From positions 24,016,371 to 24,080,370 of the forward strand of contig CM076655.1 of assembly GCA_038496675.1 (NCBI GenBank): DNA of 64,000 nt, written 5' to 3'. This stretch comes from Rachycentron canadum. Lineage: Eukaryota; Chordata; Actinopteri; Carangiformes; Rachycentridae. This document shows, piece by piece, positions 22,367 through 32,899 of the stretch. The position numbers and the translations under genes were made by a program. The notes below the pieces were generated by a model. It did no database searches, had not been told where the DNA came from, and saw only the letters and a list, made by a program, of their open reading frames with translations. The stretch's first letter is position 1. The number at the start of each line of letters is the position of its first letter.

Positions 22367-22561
22367 GCTGGTTTACTATACAGCATCGTAACAAATACAG
22401 TGGAAGCAGCAGTAGTGAAGCTCCAGGACGGGCTGCTTCCAGCGGATGGACCTTGCTGCTTGTGACAAATTGCATGTGGAAGGAAATCTGCAGGGCCCAT
22501 TGAACTTTAGTATTGCTTTTATTCCTCTGTCATGTTCCTGCAGAGATGAAATGGGATCCGT

Positions 22562-22710
22562 TTCTTTTTTTTTTTCCCTCCGCTTCCTTTATTCACAGCT
22601 CCATGCCCGGCGGTTTGTAGGATAAACGGCCAACGCCGTCTGACAGTCAGAGACATTCTTCTCTCCCTTTCTTTCTTTCTTTTTTTTTAATTTTTTTTTA
22701 TTCCTCCCTC
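22562..22710. repeat. T/pyrimidine-rich low-complexity tract
   Basis: Poly-T, CTTTCTTTCTTT and TTTTTTTTAATTTTTTTTTA patches. Confidence 0.8.
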
Positions 22711-23254
22711 TTCTGCCCCAAGATTTCAGGTACTTGAAATGAAGCGGGGAAGAAATGATGTAGAGTCATCCCAGCAGCAGTTCTGTGGCTGAGCAGCACG
22801 TCTGAATTCTTTTATTCCCCTAAATGTTGCCGACATGAATCTCTGTCAGACATTTTACAGAACAGAATAGAAAAATAATTCAGGAAACTCACTTTCAAAC
22901 ATTTAACATGTTGTCAGCGAATACAGCAGTACTGCCCTAAAAGTACTGGAGCCACTTCAGAATATGACTCTGGCGAGGTATGAAAATCCTCTTCTTAGTT
23001 CACATTTAACTAGTGATGGAAATTTTGTCAGTACAACACTTGTCCACAGTGTGATGTCTCAGAAGCCACCGGCTGGATGGCTGTGCGATTTACTGTGAAT
23101 ATTCATTGTTATTTTAAAGTGATTTATTCTGGTACTGACATCAAGCTAAAACTTTCCCTCTTCCCAATATCTGTGAAGTCTTCTGAGGATATTCATTGTC
23201 CTCAGAGGATGAATCCTCCTCTCTTTCTCCTGACCTTGTGCTTTTCAACCACAC
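22711..23254. other. unannotated unique stretch
   Basis: No gene or repeat family recognised. Confidence 0.45.
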
Positions 23255-23256
23255 TC

Positions 23257-23400
23257 CTGATGAGAATCAGAATCAAAACCAGAATACTTTATTGATCCCG
23301 AGAGGGAAATCATTTCATGATACAGTTGCCCGCTCGTGTACATGAAATGTAACAGAATAAAGAATAAACATAACATTTTGTAAAAATATGTCTATACCAC
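23257..23400 (-). mobile_element. LINE 3'-end fragment
   Basis: GAGAATCAGAATCAAAACCAG followed by AATACTTTATTGATCCCGAG is, reversed, the GATCAATAAAGTATTCTG-type end with an (ATTCTG)n-like tail found on fish non-LTR retrotransposons. Only the 3' end is clear. Positions after about 23320 are assigned by continuity. Confidence 0.55.
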
Positions 23401-24099
23401 GATGATATATGGCAACTGTATACTTACAGAACAAATAGAAATACGTAATGTAGAAAATTGCACAAAGAATAATTTGAGCTCCAGCTTTAGCTCTCACTCT
23501 CAGAGGAAGCTGTAGCTGTGGTGTTTCTGGGTTAATAACACCGTGCTGGAAAGGCAACAGATGTGCGTCTGGGCTCTTAGAAACATTACAGGAGGAAAAG
23601 AGGCAAAAATTTGTGTGTTCACCCAGGTGTTTACACATCAATCATCAATCAGTTTACATCAATATTGATCGGCCTTGAAGCTGATAAATTCCTGTGTCTA
23701 CTACAGAGTCATTTGACCTGGTCAAACAAACTACAAACTGCATTTGGTCTGTATTGATTGACTGCAGCCTTTTTCAAAGCCTGATGTTAGTGGGTCTTAG
23801 ATTTTTTTGGTTTGAGTCCTGATGGCAGAGATGAGCAAATTATTCTCGTGCCGAGATATTTTTTATCTGTTGTGAGGTCACCTACCTTTTCTACTTTAAC
23901 AGAAAAGCTTTACAGGCTTCATACTGGAAGAGGTTAAACTACAAATGATAAAATACATGACAGTGTATTGGTTTTACTTGTTCATAGGTCATAATATAAA
24001 GTAAAAAAAAAAAAAGCCTAATCCAAATCAAAGCACTGGAACATCAGCTTTGGTTTTGTAAAGCTTTGGTTTTGCTTCATCATCCGTGCAGACAAGGAA

Positions 24100-24400
24100 A
24101 TCTCAGTCCGGGCTGTTCTGGTCTGTGGTTCCCTGATGGTGGAGCAAGCTCCCGAATCCTATCAGAGCAGGGACGAGGCGCTCCCTGAAGAGAGCACCTC
24201 CTCACCTAAGACCCTGACATGTCTAACTGCCTCTTTCTTGTCTGATCTCCTGCACCATTTTTAATAGATCTATAACTTAATACTACACAAAGGTCTTCTA
24301 CTGCACTGAAGCTTTACTGGTGTCCCTCAATTGCAAGTTGCGCTGGATAAAAGCATCTGACACACGAGTAAATGTAAATGTAAATGTAAATGTCAGTGTG
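24100..24400 (+). mobile_element. LINE-type 3' region with (AAATGT)n tail
   Basis: TGTTCTGGTCTGTGGTTCCC and GATGGTGGAGCAAGC (24116-24150) match the reverse complement of 17695-17760. The element ends GCTGGATAAAAGCATCTGAC, then AAATGTAAATGTAAATGTAA (24371-24390). The tail repeat and the GGATAAAAGC motif are the same as in the minus-strand copy at 17470-18050. Open frames here are not intact retroelement proteins. Confidence 0.65.
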
Positions 24401-24409
24401 ACCATGATG

Positions 24410-25010
24410 ATTCTCCCTCAGGCGGAGACTGAGGAGGTTCATCCATCACTGTGTGAGCACTGGGCAGTGCCCGTACTCGCCTTCTGTGCATGCACTAAAA
24501 AGTGTGTGGAGGTGACTGGCTGAATAATACATTGCCATAGTGGCCACAGCTGGTCAAGGTGGGATTCGATTACAGCCGAGAAGAAATCCACAGTATTTAT
24601 TTAAAGTTACTGAACTGCTTGAATCACAATGAATGTAACTGAGCAGCTCTGTTAGTTTACATGTGGTTGACTGACACTGACCAGTGCAGCCTGGTTTCTG
24701 AACTTTACTGAGAATCCCAAACAATTCAGTTTAAAAGAGATTATAAGATGAATAAAAGCAGCAAATATTCACATTTGAGACACTAGTCACAGACAATATG
24801 TTTGGCTTTTCTTTTTTTTTTTTGCTTGAAAAAATAATTAAAACGAGTCAATTATCAGTAATTTCATATTAATTTTCTAATTGTTGCAGCTCTGCCTCAG
24901 GCCCTGTGAACACATCATGTCATGTTGTGTGAATCTCTCCCCCTGGACTTTTATACTGAAGGAGTAATGAACGTGTGCAGCCTCTGAGGTGACTCCCTCT
25001 TTACTTTACT
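24410..25010. other. unannotated unique stretch
   Basis: No gene or repeat family recognised. Confidence 0.45.
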
Positions 25011-25014
25011 TTAG

Positions 25015-25395
25015 TTAGGTTTAAAGTTCAACTTAGATTGAGATAATTAATCAGGCGTTTGACGCTCGACTCATCGGCAGCAGAGCTCCCCCTGTCCGTC
25101 AGCTCAGGGTCCACGTGTTGAACACACAGACGCTAACAGCAGGTCGTGAAACCTGTTGGCTCATCACCACTGAGAGCTGTGGATGTCAGGATGTCTGTCA
25201 GCACAACAAACAAATCACGCACTTCAGGTGCTGCCCAGGAAAATACAGACTAGCCACTTAGCTGCCGCCGAGCAGTTTAATTAGAAGCCCCGCTGCTCAT
25301 TAATGAGGACCCTAAAGAGGAGCTCGTCGCCATGCAGGCGAAGGGCTGGACGCGACGAGGCTGATGCTGCTGGCTGTCTGTAGGAGGGAAGGGGA
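25015..25395. promoter_or_regulatory. candidate conserved noncoding block, left of gap 2
   Basis: Unique balanced DNA with two homeodomain-type cores close together: TTAATTAG (25277-25284) and CATTAATGAG (25299-25308). It runs into a G homopolymer at the gap. Conservation is inferred. Confidence 0.35.
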
Positions 25396-25399
25396 GGCT

Positions 25400-25515
25400 G
25401 GGGGGGGGGGGGGGGGGGGTGGNNNNNNNNNNNNNNNNNNNNNNNNNNNNNNNNNNNNNNNNNNNNNNNNNNNNNNNNNNNNNNNNNNNNNNNNNCTGGG
25501 GGGGGGGGGGGGGGG
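25400..25515. other. assembly gap 2 (25423-25495) between poly-G runs
   Basis: G20 at 25400-25419, 73 N at 25423-25495, and G18 at 25498-25515. The gap sits inside a long G-rich tract, which probably caused it. Any glycine- or proline-rich open frame here is an artefact. Confidence 0.97.
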
Positions 25516-25770
25516 TGATTGGCAGTTAGCAGCAGGGGAGGTAACGGGAGAAGGGGCGTGGCCATCAGGCTTTTCAGCTAATTGCAAAGTTAAGAAACAG
25601 CGGGAGTCCATAATGTGTTGCTGCACTTTTACTTTTATCGAACAGAGCGCTATTGATCGGGCGTGTTGTTATTTGTACAGATGGAGGCGTGGTGCGTTGC
25701 TCATAGAAAGGTTATCAGGTATTGATGAGGGAGCTGATGGGCTGTGACCTTTGGGCTTCACCCGACTCTG
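25516..25770. promoter_or_regulatory. candidate conserved noncoding block, right of gap 2
   Basis: Unique DNA with CAGCTAATTGCAAAG (about 25576), TTTTATCGAACAGAGCGCTA (about 25634), TATTGATCGG and GTTATCAGGTATTGATGAGG. TGACCTTTGGGCT at 25745-25757 is, reversed, AGCCCAAAGGTCA, an HNF4/DR1-like site. With the block left of the gap it may form one regulatory element split by the G tract. Confidence 0.35.
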
Positions 25771-25980
25771 TGGCGCCGACAGAAAACTGAAGGGAGAGGG
25801 AGGAAACGTCGGCACCGACACCACAGCGGGAAACTTCCAGAGCAGTCTGCAGCGGGAAGTGTGTGACTGTTACCACAACTCAAGTCTGTCTAGAGTTTAC
25901 ATCTGAAGGACAGTGATGACCTCACCATGTTGCTTTAAACATGGACCACAAACATATCAGCAGGTCGTTCACTGGACCAT

Positions 25981-26153
25981 TTTTATGCCTGTATTTGATA
26001 AGGACGGGGGAGAGTGACAGGAAATGTGGGAGAGAGAGAGTGGGAGATGGACATGAAGAGAAGGGTCTGGGTGTGTGGGAGTCGAGCCTGGGACCTTCTG
26101 CTCAGGGCTCAGTATGCCCACATGGTGCTCGCTCTAACTAAGAGAGTGCCCCA
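25981..26153 (-). mobile_element. tRNA-derived SINE, near full length
   Basis: On the minus strand, the A-box-like CTTAGTTAGAGCGAGC (plus 26127-26142) is followed by the B-box-like GGCTCGACTCC (plus 26078-26088). The pyrimidine-rich body carries CTCTCTCTCCCACATTTCCT, and the 3' end is ATCAAATACAGGCATAAAA. It is the same family as 655-803. Boxes are in the right order and spacing for an internal Pol III promoter. The A-rich tail is short. Confidence 0.8.
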
Positions 26154-26261
26154 GTTTTATTATTCTTTAATTTCTTATATTTACTCACTAATGGGGTCAC
26201 ATCTTGTTCTTTGATATTAGTGCAGTGATTTCATTTTCTTATTTCAAGCATTTATTGAAAA

Positions 26262-26345
26262 TTTCACTTTGACGTGTGGACAGGACGAGCTGGGGATCGA
26301 ACTCTGACCTCAGTGACCTGCAAAGGTGAGCTAGCCAGAGAGTCA
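26262..26345 (-). mobile_element. second tRNA-derived SINE, 5' part
   Basis: On the minus strand, the B-box GAGTTCGATCCCC (plus 26290-26302) is followed by CGTCCTGTCCACACGTCAAAG. This matches the head of a different, widespread fish SINE whose body is usually longer. The rest is missing. Confidence 0.55.
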
Positions 26346-26349
26346 ATAA

Positions 26350-27300
26350 ACATCTGTAGTACATTTTTGGAGTAATCAATATAATATAATATGTATAATT
26401 ATAAGACCAATCTGAATACATGGAACAAGTGAATTAAGACACATACATTGACTATGCTTTGAGTGTGTAGTGAAACGGAAAAGAAAGGGATGACCCCAGG
26501 AGTCAGCCCCACAATAGGTGGAGACTCCTCAGGGCAAATAAGGAGACAATTCAGGGCCTGTGTTCGTGAACCTGCCTCAGTTTGCTGCATTTTACCCTAG
26601 AGATCAGTAAATCCTACAGTCATACCCGACTTCTCTTCCTTTCTCTTCTACTCTCTTGTTTCTTCATATTTCTTGACTCCCGAGTAAATATTGATTTTTG
26701 TGGACAATGGTAAAGTAATAATATGAACTAAAGTGTTCGGAAAGACCTGAAGATCCGCTGGTCTCATTTAAAAAGTCTTGCCCCGACACATCTAAGCGTC
26801 AAAAAGTAGGTTGTAGAAATTGGACAAAAACAATTCAGACTAGAACTTGTTTTTCTGTCGAGTCCTCATGAAGTGTCCTGGAAGCGGCAGCAGGACACTG
26901 GACAGGGCACGGGCTGTTCCTGATCCGCCGTGACCGCGTCATTTTAGGGCTGATATCGTGTAGCCTGATCCCAGCCCGAGGGATCAACGCACAGATGATG
27001 TGACACAGCCGCAGACTGACCTTTTCCGAAAGTTTCAGCTTACTGACATTAATAAAGTTGACAATATCTCACGAGAGGTTTCTGTTCATGTTGGGTGTAA
27101 CAGCTGCACAAAGTTCAGCCCCTGTTTTGAGTGTAGAGAATATTCACACATCAGGATTAGGAACACACACAAAAAAAGAAAAAACTATTAAACCTCTGAA
27201 AATCTTTTTTCTTCTCAGTTATAGTAAAGTTTCAAATTTGAAATGTGCAATTAAGTTCTGATGTTTCATAAAACAAAAGTTAGGGACGTTCATTTCTTGG
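26350..27300. other. unannotated unique stretch
   Basis: AT-leaning DNA; (AT)-rich at 26375-26405. No gene or repeat family recognised. Confidence 0.45.
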
Positions 27301-27309
27301 TGACTACTA

Positions 27310-27435
27310 TATGACGCATACTTGGGATAAGATATGGAAGTGGGTCACAGCGACAGGCTCCCACTGTCCACTGGGAGCAGTTGTGGGTTCGGTGCCTTGC
27401 TCAAAGGCACCTTGAACCATCGACCTTCCCATCAC
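27310..27435 (-). mobile_element. SINE body fragment
   Basis: On the minus strand, CCTTTGAGCAAGGCACCGAA continues CCCACAACTGCTCCC, a common fish SINE body phrase. It contains a hairpin GCTCCCA / TGGGAGC (27357-27378). No promoter boxes are retained, and the exact limits are uncertain. Confidence 0.5.
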
Positions 27436-27607
27436 GTCAGGCTGTGGTGGTGAGCGGAGGTGGGTCACCCCCAGGAGCGCCGATGCTGCTGTTTCTCCTC
27501 CTCATCCGTCTTGCAGCCGCGGCGATGGAGGCGATGCGTCTCCAGTGTCGAACAGGTGAGCACAGCCATGCATTACAAGTGCTGCACCACCGACCCCAGG
27601 GGACACA

Positions 27608-27613
27608 ACACGC

Positions 27614-27666
<53 letters not shown>
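27608..27666. repeat. (CA)n microsatellite
   Basis: Nearly perfect CA run of about 55 bases, the longest in the window. Open frames on both strands through it (His-Thr or Cys-Val repeats) are artefacts. Confidence 0.98.
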
Positions 27667-27669
27667 AGC

Positions 27670-28355
27670 TGGCTGCCTGGAAAAAAAATAAACATAAGCT
27701 CATGACAGCAAATAATCCCCCGAACAAGGACGAGCAGAGCGCACGTTTATTTTTATATAATGCACAACATCCTGTGTGCATGTTCTGCTGAATCAGGTTT
27801 AAAATCACACATCATCAGAGGGAAGGTGGAGAAGGCTCATTTACCGTTGTGGCTTCACAGTGAAGAGCTTCTGAGTCAAGTCTGGACACTGGACACTCAA
27901 ATCTTCTTCTCCTCTTTAGGGAGATATTGTCCTCGAACTGTATTTATCTGGCAGCTGGAGTTAGTGGTTACTTTGGAGACTCACATTTTACATTCAAGAT
28001 AACCTGCTGAAATAAAACACTTGATTTTAAATTATGCAGCAGTGAGAATCTACTCCACATCAATAATTGAGATGGATCCAGATTCACAGAGAGAACTTTT
28101 ACATTTTAGTACTTTGACTTATAGGAAAATCTCAGCTAAAGTGTATATGTATTTTTTTAAATGTGTGTTTTTTGGTTTAAACATAATTTTGCATATGGAG
28201 TTTTGTTTTTTTTTTTTTGTTTTTTTTTATTACGTCAACTCCCAAGAACCTGAGAATCATAACTGACCAATTTTCACAAATCATCACATGGTGATCATCA
28301 GCTGATGAGCTGAGACGTCGTCAGACTAAGGTTTGGGGAGAAACTCAGAATCTAG
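27670..28355. other. unannotated unique stretch
   Basis: AT-leaning DNA with poly-T at about 28204-28228. No feature recognised. Confidence 0.45.
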
Positions 28356-28358
28356 AAT

Positions 28359-28882
28359 ATAGACTCTTTATAAAAGTGGACGTAGACTCTGGGTCTGAAA
28401 AGTGAAGCCAATGCTGACGATCCTGAAACCTTCATTCTCTCTAATGACCATCAGGGGGCGACTCCACTGGTTGTAAAAAGAAGTCAGATTGTATTGAAGT
28501 CTATGGAAAATAGGTCCTACTTCTCACTTGCTTTATTACCTCAGTAAATTCTTTACCAATGCCTTTATGGCCTCAGTCCCCAGTTTCAATTCTTCAGTGC
28601 ATAATGTTCATTTTTTTTTTAAATGATGGTCCCACTTAGAGGAAAATAGACCATAAATCAGGGGATGTATTAGGCTGTGGCTACCATGTGATTGACAGGC
28701 TGTAGCACCCAATCAGGATAGAGTACAGAGCAGGTCAGCTCCACCCGTCACTCCTCCACCTTCTCGTCCGAATGTGGTTTATTCTGGTTTAAAAAAAAAG
28801 AAATCAAGATGGCGACAGAGGCTGTAAAATGGCAGCTCACAAACCAGTGGGTGACGTCACAGTGGGTGGACACTTACTTATT
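28359..28882 (+). mobile_element. family A interspersed repeat, copy 4 (most complete)
   Basis: Starts ATAGACTCTTTATAAAAGTG, then GTAGACTCTGGGTCTGAAAA, CTCTAATGACCATCAGGGGG, AGTCAGATTGTATTGAAGTC, GAGGAAAATAGACCATAAAT, GTGATTGACAGGCTGTAGCA, AGAGTACAGAGCAGGTCAGC, AAATCAAGATGGCGACAGAG and GTGGGTGACGTCACAGTGGG. It serves here as the reference for family A. It has no coding capacity. The start motif and short length suggest a non-autonomous DNA transposon, but I cannot see matched termini on one copy. Confidence 0.85.
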
Positions 28883-28889
28883 TACTTTG

Positions 28890-29325
28890 GTCTAAAAATT
28901 TGTGAACACAGACCCAGGTCATTGGGAAGCAGCAGATCTGGATCATGTGTCTGATGGAAAAAACCACAACCTGATCAACATGAGATCAGATTCTGACCCT
29001 TGTTGATGATCATCACTTTCGTGGGACAATGTTGTTCCAGCTCCAGTGTGAAGATTTGTTGCTCTTCTCTTGTTGTTCATTCACAAAACAGGTGAAAGAC
29101 TCAGCATGTGAGAAGTATTATTGATAATATTGCTGATAAGTTTTGATGGCTGCCTGCAGCTCTGTAGCAGAATAACCTGGCTCAGTGCGACGAGGGGAAG
29201 CAGTCATTTCTGGGTTAGAGGATCCTCTGAGCTTCAGAGGATTCTTTTCTCTGTTCTGCACGAGTCAGCATTGACCTGAATTCCAACAATATCACCCTGA
29301 AGGATGTAATACCAGCTGGTGCAGC
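28890..29325. other. unannotated unique stretch
   Basis: No gene or repeat family recognised. Confidence 0.45.
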
Positions 29326-29329
29326 GAGA

Positions 29330-29830
29330 GCTATCCCCCCCCTGTATGATATTGCGCGCTGAAAAGTCATCGGGCTCAGCCCCCGACAAGCACCTGTATT
29401 CGATTTCTCATCTCGACTCGGCGGAGAGCTCTAAGCCTTGTTCTCGCTGGCACTAATCCTCGCTAGAAAACAGCTTTCAGAGGATTAGCATCAAGGGGGG
29501 CAGAGCGGCACTCGTCGGCAGGGGAGCCATGCTTCCCCTCTTCTTCTACTTCTTCTCTTTCTCCGTCTTCTTGTTCTCAGCCTTTTTCCTCTCTAAGTTA
29601 ACATCACACACACACACGACTCGACTCGAAAATCTTTGACCTTCCGCTCGGTTTCCTCCCCTGCTGACCCCCAGCGGCCTCCATTAAAGCTCAGAGCTCC
29701 CCATTGACATTCAGTTAAAACTCCCCCCCTCGGGTTTTTCCCCCCTTATGCTGGCTGGATAACGCAACCGTGTAATTCCACATTATCTGGAGGAACTGGG
29801 CGACGCACACGCGCCCCACATGCTGAACTG
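29330..29830. promoter_or_regulatory. candidate conserved noncoding block
   Basis: Unique and comparatively GC-rich. Includes GATATTGCGCGCTGAAAAGT (29349-29368), GAGGATTAGCATCAAGGGGG (about 29480) and GTGTAATTCCACATTATCTG (about 29771). A TTTGACCTTCCG nuclear-receptor-like half-site lies near 29635. Conservation is inferred from appearance. Confidence 0.3.
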
Positions 29831-30231
29831 GACTTGAACCACCGCGGTAAGCTACTGTATCTGGCTGTAAAAAGCCTCCTGAAAAGCTAAAACACCAAAC
29901 AAGGCCCTGAGGTGCACAGGTTGAAAATAAAAAAAAGGAGGGGGAACTAAAGCCTTACTCCTGCTGTGGGCGACGCGTGGATGGATATCAGACAGAACAC
30001 AGAGAGCCGTCCTGGCTGTGAAGGAACAGAGAATAACACCAGCGCTCAAGGCCTCCTATAGATGCTGAAAGAGCGAAATAATGTAAGACGATGGCGTGTT
30101 CTTTTAAAGCAACAATTCTGCTTCTGTGAACAAAGAGAGGATTATTCTGCGCGGTGATGAGAGGGAGCTGCTGGAGGCCACAGCTCCTGCAGCGAACACA
30201 CAGCCAACAACTTTCTGGAGATGGTAAATTT

Positions 30232-30300
30232 AACTTTCTCCTCCAATTTTTTTTTCTTCTTTTTATGTTGTTTCTTTTTTTCCTCTCCTGCCCCCCCTTC
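30232..30300. repeat. pyrimidine-rich tract
   Basis: Poly-T and TTTTTTCCTCTCC-type sequence ending in C8. Confidence 0.8.
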
Positions 30301-30419
30301 AAACCTCTGCAAATATTCCATTCTAATCATTGGCTTTGATTTCATTTCTCCCTCCACAAACAGCAGGCCGCTCTGTTAAGAGCACTGAGAGATGAAAGCC
30401 GGTGCATCCGTGCAGGGAT

Positions 30420-30460
30420 CAAAAAAAAAAAAAAAAGAAAGAAAAAGAAAAAAAAAAGAT
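30420..30460. repeat. A-rich run
   Basis: A16 followed by GAAAGAAAAAG and A8. A similar A/GAAA-rich run lies at 30679-30712. Confidence 0.9.
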
Positions 30461-30719
30461 GCTTTTTTCCCCATAGCTTCCAAATTCCTGCTGCTTGTGA
30501 CAGAGTTGTAAATACCCAAGATAAAAGACGGCTCTGTCTGCTTGTACTTAACATTCCCATTAGACTATCGACAATGGCTGCGTCTGTGTGCTCTCATGTT
30601 CGGATAGGAAGGAAATTTCATTTGCCTTTAGTACTTTGCAAAAACACAATTCAGTCATAGAAAATTTTGAGAGGGGAAAAAAAAAAAAAAAAGAAAGAAA
30701 GAAAAGAAAACAGAAAAGG

Positions 30720-31495
30720 CGGGCACTGTTATCTGACAAACAGAAGTAAGCGATGTTTTGGGAATTCTCCAAGGTGAGAGCCGCAGCAAGGATTTCAGTT
30801 CAGAGGAGGATGAATGAGGAAGTGATAACGAGGCCGTGTGTTGTTAGCAAACGCGGCGTTTAAGGAGCTGCAGGAGGCCTATTACAGAGTCAACAGCCGG
30901 AGCTGAACTTTTTTAATGAGCCGCCGCTTATGAGCGAAGAGGAAGTTCACCGTGCGGAGCTCACGTGGGTGTGGACCGTTGCGGTTTCAGCTGAGGGCAG
31001 TCAGTTTCGTGTTTGTGCATCCAGGATGTAGATAGGTCCAGGAAGGATGTATTCTCCCGCCACAACATTACAAACTTCCAAAAGCACGACAAAACAGTTA
31101 TTATGTCACAGATCACACAGCAGATGCAACATCTTTGGCTGCAGACAGAAAAAGACTCAGACGCTAATTTGAAACAAATATAACAGATTAAATTTAAAGA
31201 TAAATACCTCTGGGAGCAGAATAACTCACTCAGCCCTTTTAGAGCCACATCAAGTCTTTTCCATTTCTTATGCCTTAGTGTTTTTTCCTTATAAATTTGT
31301 AATTTTTTAAAAAATTGTCACGTCTACATATTGAGAATCAGCTCAACCTCAGCTAATTACAAATGCCACTTAGTAAAGACTTTGTTCACTGTAATAGGGG
31401 ATATTAGCTCAGGAAACAAGAAACAACTGAAAACAGACTTTTCCCTTGCTTTAACAATAAAAGTTTTACTGTCCAAGTCTCAAGCAGCTGACAGC
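30720..31495. other. unannotated unique stretch
   Basis: 30760-30965 is balanced and non-repetitive (possible regulatory DNA). The rest is AT-rich. No gene recognised. Confidence 0.4.
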
Positions 31496-31500
31496 TAGGT

Positions 31501-31620
31501 CTCCGAATGAGACACTGATTGGCTACGACATCACCCACTGGAGCCAATAGGAGTGTCTGATGCAGAGACATGACTCTAGATGACACTATCAAAGATGGAG
31601 AGTGAGAATCGATGAATAAC
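31501..31620 (+). repeat. family B repeat, copy 1
   Basis: Matches 34454-34566 over about 110 bp. Landmarks are GAGACACTGATTGGCT, GGAGCCAATAGGAGTGTCTG, GACTCTAGA and AATCGATG. It lies just upstream of the family A 5' fragment at 31684. Origin unknown; noncoding. Confidence 0.75.
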
Positions 31621-31683
31621 TATGAATATAAAGGCGCCAGTATATATGTGGACATCAGAACATATATAACATATCTGAAAAGT

Positions 31684-31797
31684 GTCTTAAACCTTCATTC
31701 TATCTAATGACCATGAGGGGGCGACACCGCTGGTTGTAAAAATAAGTCAGATTGTATTGAAATCTATGGGGAAGTGACCCTACTTCTCACTTGATTC
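31684..31797 (+). mobile_element. family A interspersed repeat, copy 5 (5' fragment)
   Basis: TAAACCTTCATTCTATCTAA, GAGGGGGCGACACCGCTGG, GATTGTATTGAAATCTATGG and CTACTTCTCACTTGATT, then homology stops. The 3' part of the family is missing here. Confidence 0.85.
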
Positions 31798-31799
31798 TT

Positions 31800-32500
31800 G
31801 GAAATAACACAAATAACAAAATGAGTTTTAGTGACATTCCTGTCTGTCTCCAGATCATCTACACCACTGTATTTAGAGATAAAACCGAACATGAGAGAAC
31901 CTGAATTCACAGAGAAAAAAACTGCTGCCTCAATTAATAACAGCAAGCCAAAGTCTTTATGGACAGTTTAGCAAATAATTTCTTTCTCTTTTCGAGCGTA
32001 ATCAGCAGGGGGGGGGGTTGTTTTCGGTCATATTTCTGTTTGTCATTGTTCCCAAATCTCATTCATGAACCTGGTGACTATTATTAGCGAGAGAAATGAG
32101 AGACAAAGCTAGAAAACAAGTCCCAAAGTGTTATAATGAGAATTATCCTTTAACGCATTGGGGATTATATTAATGTCCCCCCCCCCCGCTGCTCCTCAGC
32201 CTGCTGTGTGTCGGCCCCTGTGTTGATGTTCCAGCTGGATGCCTGTACGGGTGCTGCTCCTAAATTTAAGCTTCTAGCAGCGCGAGAGTCGGTTAAACCC
32301 CTCAGACTGTAAAATGAAAATGTAACGGGCCCCTCCGCGCTCCAAACCCTCAACCTGAGCCACATCAAGGTGTGTGAATGGGAATGAATCCGCTGCCCTC
32401 ACTCTGAATAATGAGACCCCCCCCCCCGCTGTGAATCAGAGGGGAGAAGTGAGAAAGGAAGTTGTTTGTCAGGCGTTTACAGCCAACTGTCTCACCAACA
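31800..32500. other. unannotated unique stretch
   Basis: Contains a G9 run (about 32008-32016) and C10/C9 runs (about 32178-32187, 32419-32427). No gene or repeat family recognised. Confidence 0.45.
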
Positions 32501-32507
32501 TATTTAT

Positions 32508-32893
32508 TTCTTTTTCATTTTCCTCTCTTCTATTTTCTTTATTCGCATCACTGCCACTCTTTTCCTACCTCCTCTCTGACTCTTCCTTCCTTCCTCCTCC
32601 GTTACTCCACGTCCTTCTCTCCTTCCTTTCACACTTCACTTTGCCCCTTTGTCTTCCATTCCTGCTTCCTTCTTTCCTTTTGTCCTTTTCATCCTTCTAC
32701 CTTCTTTTTTTAGTATATCCTCTAATTTTCCTAATCATCCTTTTTACCATGTCCATACTGTACCTGTCCTCTTACACTTCACCTCCTCTAGTTTTTGTCC
32801 CTTTCTTCTCTACTACCTTTTTTCCTTCTCTCCCCTTTCTCCTCTACCTCTCCATTTATCCTGCTTCCCTCATTGTTTCTTTCACTTCCTGTA
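32508..32893 (+). repeat. long pyrimidine-rich tract
   Basis: About 385 bp in which the plus strand is overwhelmingly C and T, with TTCC, CCTTCT and TCCTCC patches but no strict unit. Overlapping open frames of up to 174 codons (Ser, Leu, Phe, Pro) arise only because stop codons need purines. It ends CACTTCCTGTAG, which formally resembles a 3' splice acceptor, but no exon follows that I recognise. Probably a decayed (TTCC)n-type satellite. Confidence 0.85.
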
Positions 32894-32899
32894 GCTGAT

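Noticed and set aside
25281..25747. Gly- or Pro-rich frames across gap 2
   Set aside because: Artefacts of poly-G runs and N.
27381..27808. Frames of 120-136 codons with His-Thr or Cys-Val repeats
   Set aside because: They read through the (CA)n microsatellite on each strand.
32374..32898. 174-codon Ser/Leu/Phe-rich plus-strand frame
   Set aside because: It is produced by the pyrimidine-rich strand, where stop codons are rare. No domain, and two other frames are open too.
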